In this document: positions 56,090 to 64,000 of the stretch, in pieces
Numbering within the stretch: the stretch's first letter is position 1
Layout of the letters: the number at the start of each line of letters is the position of its first letter
Assembly (NCBI GenBank): GCA_032622095.1
Contig: CP136062.1
Coordinates: forward strand, 158,778,875-158,842,874
Direction of reading: 5' to 3'
Length of the DNA: 64,000 nucleotides
Origin: Siphonodentalium dalli
Lineage: Eukaryota > Mollusca > Scaphopoda > Gadilida > Siphonodentaliidae
The notes under the pieces: generated by a model
Databases searched by the model: none
What the model was told of the DNA's origin: nothing
The model's input: the letters and a program-made list of their open reading frames with translations, nothing else
Translations under genes and position numbers: made by a program

Positions 56090-57899
56090 GTTAGTTCACC
56101 CAGTTACCACATATTAAACTTTTATGTTTTACTAACAACGATATTGTTCTGTACATTAGTTTTTCCCAGATAAGATTAAGAGAAGTTTTTAAAAGGGTGA
56201 ATGGATATTTGGAGTGGTTGTATTAAAACACTGACATATAACTCACCTTATATACACAGGTACTTCAATTATTTTAATCTCCATATATTTCTAAGAACAA
56301 TTTCGATGATGTAATCTTTCTCCAATGTTTACCTGTTTTACTGGACTTTGATTGATAATGTAACAGAACTGTCCCAATGTTGACATAACTCTCGTTTTGA
56401 CACACGGAATCTGGTCGTTGGAGTGTTATTTTTAATAGAAATAATAACATTTCTGATCTATGTGTGGCATAATGAGCAGTTCTGTGAAGACACGAGTACC
56501 TTAAATTGTTCATGTTAATTATATCAAAGCAAAATATTCATTGTTTGTTATTTTTTAATGATAATTTGTGATGTTAATAGTTAACAAAATCAAATGACCT
56601 CACCCTGCTCTTTCATATTATGTTTACTTATGGTCATATTAAGGGATATGTTTTCTTAACATTACAGTATCCCACACACATTTCATAGATGTTTGAAAAG
56701 GGGGGATATTTGAAGTGGCTGTATTAAAACTCATAGTAACACAGGAGAGACTATTATGTGAATAAGGTTATGTGTGGGGATCAATAACAAAGGGGTGTGT
56801 AGCCTATATTTGTAGGCTGATGAACTGATAGATATCAACGTAGTAGAACAAGATAGTTTATGTTGTTTGAGGCTCAATAACCAGTGAGTGGTGGTATATG
56901 TGGTTGTTGCTCAGCTCACGAGATTCGCAATTCAAGCATTCAAAATATAGTAATAATTTTATTGAAATGTCTCGTCTCATAAATTTTTAGACAAATTGAT
57001 CTCTGCTTGGCCAATTGCTGAATTTGGTCGTCGAATAAGTGTGTTCATATGCCATGTCCTCAATGATGATACTTTCTTTACAGACGTTCATGCGCATTAC
57101 TATTCGTGTTATATCAATGTTGCCAACACATGCGTCCCTTAAATATTTCATGTTAATAGATTATTGCAAAATATTCATATATATCTTTATTTCCTCCATC
57201 TAGGAGAGTATGGTTTACAAAATTATAACATAGTAATATAGAAAGGAAAATAGATAATTATTCCCGCCACTATGAGGCACAAGCACTCATCCAAACAACC
57301 TTGCACGGGCACACAATCTCATCAGCATGCATCCTAATCCATGTATACACATATACATACAAAAGTATATACATACATACACACGCACCCCTCCCTCACA
57401 CATAAACACCCTTACATACACACATGTATACATACGTCCATACAACACAAATATAAACCTTATTTACACTGGTGCACAATCATGTTGTGGGGTTAAGGAG
57501 ACGATCACTCGATCTTTTCGACATTCCCGGGCGCTTTGCGCCCACCCACTCTCTCATGCACAATCATACTTATGCACACACAGGCGCGTACACAAGCGTC
57601 CACTTACACGCGCACACATATATATACTCAACTACAAAAACGAACAAAATATACCTGGATTGATGCCCAGTATTTTTGTATAAGAAAATGCCTATAAGGT
57701 ACCGTCCCTTAGTTGATTACTACCACACATGCAGGCAAACATTCACAAGAGATATGCAGGACATGCCGAAACACGGAATTCACGGGGAACTGAATGAAAG
57801 ATAATCGAATTGAGTTAGTCAGTTTATAGTAAAAGTGGTCAAATGTTCACCAGTAATTTAAGTAAACTCACACTTTTCTCAATATAACTCATAACAATT

Positions 57900-58317
57900 T
57901 AGACACGGAATGGGCATGAGCCGGGACCAAAGAATCATTTTGCACCAATACCACTTAATCAACTCGAACGGCGGCGGGTAGATATTCTAGTTAAGAACAT
58001 GCGTGTATCAGTATCTACATATCTACTGTGTGTGTCCCACATTATGTGAGTAGAGGAGGGATGCCCTATAGCAGAAGAGTCCACAATTAGAGGTACCATG
58101 TCTTACCTACCGGAAGCTGACATAAGCTAATAATAGGTAGAGCACTCTGCTGTATAGGCAGTTTCTGATATAGTCATAAAGAGTAGGAAAATAAAAGATA
58201 GCAGAAACCCAGAGAACACATAAAAATTTCGTGTTATGATTTATATTTCATAATAATATTTAATTTAATCATTGTATGATAACGTTATGTGAAAAAGAAA
58301 TAATCAAAAAAGCGAGG
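57900..58317. other. Unique spacer between B3 and A'
   Basis: About 420 bp not found elsewhere in the window (begins TTAGACACGGAATGGGC). No exon or element recognised. Confidence 0.6.
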
Positions 58318-59292
58318 CCATAGGTCGCCTCGCATATATAAGAGAATGCATTGGCCTAAAAAAATCATTTTTTACACTTTTTACCATTTTTTCTTACATT
58401 CTTTAACAATTTTATAATTTTTTCTCACATTTTTTAACAATTTTTATAATATATTTCTACATTCTTTGACAATTTTATTATTTTTAATATGTGTTAAGCC
58501 AATGCATTCTCTTATATATGCGAGGCGACCTATGGTCGACTCGCATATATACGAGAATGCATTGGCACAGGGCCGTTATGTTGGGTAAAGGGTTAAACCC
58601 TTCTACTCGTTGAACTCCTGTATAGGTATCTAGTGCAAAAGGCAACAAAGGCAAAGTATTATATTAGATTCTCCTAATTATGCAATTATAGATATATGAC
58701 ATGTATCTCAAGTTTCGAAACTAAACACTATGCTATTATTTTATTTGAACTTGAAGTTGAATTTGAGCAATGTATTATATATTTTCATTGTATACCTGTC
58801 CACAGCACCGCTTGCGCAATGTCAGTAATTGCGGTGTCCCTGTTTTTATGACGGTGTGACAGAGGCAGACACATTACATAAGCATTCCTTTTCCTGTCAC
58901 AACTCAATCAATACTCCCTCCTTTGAATAAGTCCAATGAGCAGTTGTTGGCTCATTTTGCCAAGGACACGACACAACTTTGCTGTTAAAAATTAAACATT
59001 GCTTGATCGCTACAAAATATGGCTGCATGGTTGTCTTCAGCATGAGCAGTGGGTCATTCACCTGTGATTTTCCCTCAACTTTGATCAAAATCGAAGCGTC
59101 TGCGGTCGCACTTAATGTGACTATATAGTTTTTGAGTCTCGTCGGCAACACCTCTTGACCATTGTACAAACCACAAGCTATACAATTATATATCAAGTGC
59201 ACCGGTTTAAGCATCACCAAGTTGCTTTCCATTACAAGACAATACTATTGTTGAATTCACAGTTTAATAAGAAACAATGCATTCCTTTTCAG

Positions 59293-59346
59293 TAATTGAA
59301 CCATCAACACTGCCACCCACAGTGCGACCAACAACACCAGCGCCAG
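59293..59346 (+). CDS. Pro/Thr-rich linker exon (phase 1-1), copy 2
   Basis: 54 nt with acceptor CTTTTCAG and donor CAG|GTATGT. It encodes VIEPSTLPPTVRPTTPAP plus the split Gly. Changes from copy 1: Gly to Glu, Pro to Ser, Pro to Thr, Pro to Thr, Arg to Val and Pro to Arg. It has more Ser/Thr, hence more potential O-glycosylation. Length and frame are preserved despite the divergence, which supports function. Confidence 0.75.
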
Positions 59347-60301
59347 GTATGTTCAATACAATTACTGCTAAAATACGGATTGCTGACCAGTTTCTGACAA
59401 GTGAGACTGTGCACCATTACTTAGCAACGCAGTACAATATACATCAATTGTTAACTCGGCAGTTGTCAGGTCACGGTGTTTAATCGCCCCACCCAAATAT
59501 TGGTCAAAATGTTCAATAGTTAGAAAAGTGCCTCACACAACATTTGGTGGAACTTTTACACAAGATATAGGTTGAAATTGTTCTCATTGTTTGATTTTCA
59601 GTGATTTGTGGGGAATTTGTTAAATTTATACCGACAGCAGTATGTTTTCCGACTTTTGTTAAAAGACTGAAATGGCCACCAGTTGGAAATTTCCAACTTT
59701 CTTTAGGGGGAATATTTACGTGGCAACCGTTGGAAATATCCAATAGTTCGAAAGTTTGAGGTACCAGCTGGAAACTCCAACCAACGGGGTAGGTTGCAAG
59801 AGCAACTGTGTAAACCTAGTAGTTTGGTTTGGTCAGGATCAATGGTGCAGTATACATTCCAAGGTAGACACCCCAACGTGTACTTTCTAGCCACTTCCAT
59901 GTGTATTGTTTTAATTCCATTAAATTAGTTAACATTCTTATCAACATATATTTGTTCGACAATATTGGAATCAGTGGCATTTAAATGCAAATATTAATTG
60001 CAGTGGCTACAGGCAAACATTTAATATGTATGTATAATATGTGCATATAGAAATGGCATAATCATATGTATATCATTATATTTATCTCATATATCGGATT
60101 ATTGTATTTTTTTCCAATTTTCCAATGTTTTTTCAATAATATCTTCTAGATTAGATTATGCTGTATGGAACTGGTTCAGAATGGTGACTTCATTGTGTAT
60201 TGCTCATGTTAACTTGCCAATGGAGCTATGGAATATGCCATTCATGTGTTCCCAAAAATAGATTTTACAAAATGTGGTATAAAAGTCACCATGTGGTGTT
60301 C

Positions 60302-60415
60302 TGGTCATATTTCAACAATCAATGCGCAGAACTGTGTATCTTTTTTTCTCAAAATGGTAGCCAAACTTGCTGCCAAAATATGGAAAATGGTAAATATTGC
60401 CCCAGCAGGCCATGT
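60302..60415 (+). pseudogene. Cys-rich TSP1-like remnant, copy 2
   Basis: Same sequence as 47515-47628. Here the frame stays open upstream to about 60200, adding TCQWSYGICHSC, so the open stretch holds about nine Cys in 70 residues. It still lacks a clear acceptor in the right phase, and the end reads CCATGTATTCGATTAC in place of an AG|GT donor. It could be a decayed exon or an unrelated Cys-rich peptide. Confidence 0.3.
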
Positions 60416-62757
60416 ATTCGATTACAATCTGTGCTCGATGAATAAAAATGGTTATTCTGTCTTATTCACATTGAATACTAACATTTCTGATACACTTTGG
60501 TTAACTGTTCCTATTGTAGCCATTGATATTGCCAGAATTATTGGAATTTTCTCTCACAATCTTGGTACCAAAATAGGCAAAAAATCACTTTTAAGGTTTC
60601 GACCATTTATTCAAGTAAACTTAAACTGTCTTTGGTATCAAATGTGTTTATTGTTTTGACAAGACTTGAATGCATTACACTGAGGTGTTTTCAGACCAAA
60701 TAATCAAGATGGCTTGGAAAATAGCAACCACATTTGGTAAAAACATTTGATTATTGCACATATATCTCAAAACATTGATCACTCCTGTTCTGAAAATGGT
60801 AGAAAATTGTGACTCACTTAGTTATTAAATATCTTAATTAATCAATTGACAACTGTATTCTATTCTGGTTGTCCCAGTGTATTATGGGCCGTGACAAACT
60901 GAATTTAAAGGATTCAGTATGTAACTTTGCCGAAAACATCTTTTGGGATGCTGGCCATTTTTTAACAGAATGGACAGAATAATGAAATTGATCTGAAAGG
61001 GGCCATATTGTAAGGCTACTCTGCCCCAATAACATAAAAACTCTGGACCATTGGCAACCAAATTGATTGACTAATGTCAGGAAAACAGTTTCCTCCGTTT
61101 CGCATATAGCATGCCAGCAAGATGTAGAACTCTCTGACAGTACCTCTCCGTCGATTAACATATCCTTGAGTTATTGTGGAAAGCGAAAGCCACCCAGTGG
61201 TACACATGTACAATCCACATAGGGCCATAGTGTTACTCTATATATATATACATACATAACACATAAATGACCATGTAGCCACTCGTTTTATATACATACA
61301 CCTCACCCATGACCATACATCCACACTTTGGTATACTCGTACACCTCACAATTGACTATACAGCCACGAGTTACCATGCATGTACACCATGTATACTCCT
61401 ACTCTTCACTCATGCCACATATAGTCACCACATGTATATATATTCACCACATTCGTGATCATAGTGTCACCTCTTGTATAATATTCGCCTCAACATTGGC
61501 AATACAATCTCTCCATCTATATCAATTTGCCACACCATGGCGATATAGCCACTCAAGATATACATATACACTACAACCATAGCAGTAGCATCACTTCATA
61601 TACACATCACCAAATGTAAAACATCCCTTCCATATCTACAAATACCCACAAACATGGCCATGCATACACTTCAGACTTGCATATACACCTAACTCGTGAC
61701 AATTCAGCCACTCCATATATACCAAATTCGTGGTCATACAGCTACTCTTTGTTCAACTATCGACATTAGCCACTTAATTTATACATGCACTGTGTGTAAT
61801 GATGTACACCTCGCCCATCCCATATAATCACCACAGGTACAAACCGACACCTCGCGATTGGTCCCATGGCTTTGGTCGATCCATTAATTTTAGTTTTTCC
61901 AAGGTAACCATGTACGTCGTTGCCACCGCTGTTGCCCGAAATATCGCCCAAGGTCATTTTCGGGTACTCGTCTCAAGGTCATGTTGGGTGGACAAAATAA
62001 CCCGACATATTTCCCGTCCCGAGTTGACCATACATAACAAATTTCACATCGATGTCACCGCTGACTACCGAGATATCGCCCAAGGTCATATGTGGGTATC
62101 CGTTTCAAGGTCAAGGTCACCTCGGGCGGACAAACTGACCCGACGAAAATCTCCCGCGTCCCTTGGAAAGTACGAAATTTCGTCTCGATATCCCCAGTTT
62201 TGACCTGCCGTATATTTTCACTAAAGTAGATAAAAGCTCTTTAATAGCGACGCCTCATATACAAACGCTCATTAATTATCATGCGATTAACCCATCAATC
62301 CACATTACGGTGGCAGTTGAAGGGTGAAGGAGTGGTCGCACGGGCTCGCAAATGGTCCGAGTGCATTGCCTGTTGTTTTTGCCCTTACACAGCTAGTTTG
62401 GGTTCAATCGGCCCAGCCGTTTTCGTCTCGATATCCCCAGTTTCCGAGACGGTCAAATGCCGTATATTTTCACTAAAGTAAATAAACGCTCTTTAATAGC
62501 CACGCGTCATATACAAACGCTCATTAATTATCACGCGATTAACCCATCAATCCCCATGGCGGTGGTAGTTGAAGGGTGAATGTGTGGTCGCACGGGCTCG
62601 CGAATGGTCCGTTGACACTTTCCGTGACTTTTTACCCTTAGATAGGAAATTTGGGATCAATCGGTCGAGCCGTTTTCGAGTCTATAAAGGACACAAATAT
62701 ATACGGAAGTCTCAAACAATATAGTAGATTTATTATTCACGAGCAGTCAGCGTTCAG

Positions 62758-62908
62758 TGATTGTGACAAATAACGTGTACAAAGAAATGTGGTGATGGAC
62801 TAGAATACTATAAGGGAACTTGTACTAATCCTGCCCCGACAAATGGTGGTAAACAATATCATGGTATCAGCATGAAGAGTGCAACGTGTAATACACAATC
62901 TTGTATTG
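62758..62908 (+). pseudogene. Truncated TSP1 exon, B4
   Basis: Same 151-nt broken half-module. The base after TTCCAG is T instead of C. Confidence 0.65.
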
Positions 62909-63344
62909 TTCCAGTTGTGTACAAAATGTAACAGCACCACACATGCATCACCATTTGGAAGTATAAGAAAGCCATCATTTTCATTAACTATCAACCCGCA
63001 TGTTGTTACGAAGTTAAAGTCTGAGACTGAATCATTGTTTATAATGCACTTCAACTCGGGTTATTTACAAATATAGCCCATAGCATATATAACATTCATA
63101 TTATGCATGTCACACTTGGATTAGTAAGTGGAGGTTATAAGTTTAAAGGTGGTACCATGTTTGGAATATGTAGCACTTTATCATAAAGCAACTTAACTGG
63201 CAACTGAGTTGAGACAGTGATGAAACTTTGTTATTAGGTCTGAATTACAAGTGTAGATTATATAGTTATATGCAGAAACCCTATAACAATACTGAAAGAC
63301 TGTTCTTCCCTTATAAATATTTGAATGTGTTTTCTCTCGTGCAG

Positions 63345-63560
63345 TTAAAGGAAATTGGGGTGCGTGGTCACCAGTCGAGCCAGAAGGACCAGGTTACCCT
63401 ACAGACGGTAATAACGATGGACCTAAATGTAGTGCTAAATGTGGAGGTGGAGTGCAGAAATGGACCCGATCTTGTAACAAGCCAGCACCATTGAATGGCG
63501 GTGCAAATTGTGTAGGAAATACAATGAAATCGAAATCATGCAACACTAAGCTATGTCCAG
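63345..63560 (+). CDS. Long TSP1 exon (phase 1-1) with insert, B4
   Basis: 216 nt, identical to the exon at 55874, with intact splice sites and six Cys. It is the last exon seen in the window. Its donor shows that the gene continues beyond 64000. Confidence 0.9.
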
Positions 63561-64000
63561 GTTAGTTCACCCAGTTACCACATATTAAACTTTTATGTTT
63601 TACTAACAACGATATTGTTCTGTACATTAGTTTTTCCCAGATAAGATTAAGCGAAGTTTTTAAAAGGGTGAATGGATATTTGGAGTGGTTGTATTAAAAC
63701 ACTGACATATAACTCACCTTATATACACAGGTACTTCAATTATTTTAATCTCCATATATTTCTAAGAACAATTTCGATGATGTAATCTTTCTCCAATGTT
63801 TACCTGTTTTACTGGACTTTGATTGATAATGTAACAGAACTGTCCCAATGTTGACATAACTCTCGTTTTGACACACGGAATCTGGTCGTTGGAGTGTTAT
63901 TTTTAATAGAAATAATAACATTTCTGATCTATGTGTGGCATAATGAGCAGTTCTGTGAAGACACGAGTACCTTAAATTGTTCATGTTAATTATATCAAAG

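Larger units (their letters stand above)
55249..57899. repeat. Segmental duplication unit B3 (~2650 bp)
   Basis: Third tandem unit. It shares diagnostic changes with B4 (loss of one G in CACTTGGATTAG, an extra TGAGAC near 55739, GATGTAATC at 56309). It ends at CATAACAA before unique sequence. Confidence 0.95.
58318..62719. repeat. Segmental duplication unit A' (copy 2)
   Basis: Second copy of 45530-49932. It starts in the middle of the first hairpin of the double-hairpin MITE, so only the right part of that element (ending TTAA at 58593-58596) is present. Same internal order, including minisatellite, 130-bp and 251-bp duplications, and the same junction into a B unit. Confidence 0.95.
62720..64000. 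repeat. Segmental duplication unit B4 (cut by window end)
   Basis: First ~1281 bp of a fourth B unit directly after A'. Sequence variants place it with B3 rather than with B1. It continues beyond the window. Confidence 0.95.

Noticed and set aside
1-64000. tRNA, rRNA or other structured RNA genes
   Set aside because: I looked for A/B-box-like and cloverleaf patterns and found none that was convincing; the hairpins seen all belong to repeated elements or palindromes. A covariance-model scan was not possible here.

Overview
This is a eukaryotic, almost certainly animal, genomic window. It is AT-rich and mostly non-coding, with short exons bounded by consensus splice sites and dense non-autonomous transposons, foldbacks and minisatellites. 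There are no operons, ribosome binding sites or bacterial-type genes. The protein content is extracellular thrombospondin type-1 (TSP1) modules. Together with the repeat style (many CATGTAC/ACTAGT words, MITEs) this suggests a marine invertebrate, perhaps a mollusc or other lophotrochozoan; the taxon is inferred and uncertain.

The only gene I can support with confidence is on the + strand and enters and leaves the window. It is a large modular gene made of symmetric phase 1-1 exons, each encoding one TSP1 domain. Typical exons are 171 nt, at 1877, 23641, 32158, 34046, 34650, 35265, 35880, 36892, 38782 and 39763. A longer 216-nt version lies at 50557, 53215, 55874 and 63345. Two 54-nt Pro/Thr-rich linker exons lie at 46506 and 59293. 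No start codon, signal peptide, transmembrane segment or terminal exon of this gene was recognised. Decayed exons show birth and death of modules: a nonsense copy at 23031, fossils ending at 3550 and 5957, and four truncated copies at 49971, 52629, 55287 and 62758.

Layout: 1-2.05 kb, duplicated intron segment plus the first exon. 2-22.9 kb, a long intron-like stretch with MITEs, a 2.9-kb foldback at 14.5-17.45 kb whose arms carry 16-bp tandem arrays and which is interrupted by a hAT-like element, and an 8-copy array of a ~384-bp repeat that itself contains a 200-bp hAT-like palindrome. 22.9-24 kb, an old exon pair. 24.8-31 kb, a LINE relic and TTAA-flanked elements. 31-40 kb, the main exon cluster, built by 615-bp and ~2-kb duplications. 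43-45.8 kb, hairpin MITEs. 45.5-64 kb, a nested segmental duplication of the form A-B-B-B-A'-B, where A (4.4 kb) carries the linker exon and B (2.66 kb) carries one intact and one broken TSP1 exon.

Because every exon is phase 1-1, modules can be added or lost without breaking the frame, which explains how the cluster grows. The most striking signal is that A and A' are nearly identical in their introns, while the 54-nt linker exon differs at 8 sites, all of them amino-acid changing. Three other possible exons of unrelated genes (26036 +, 18233 -, 12734 -) are suggested only by splice or start context.
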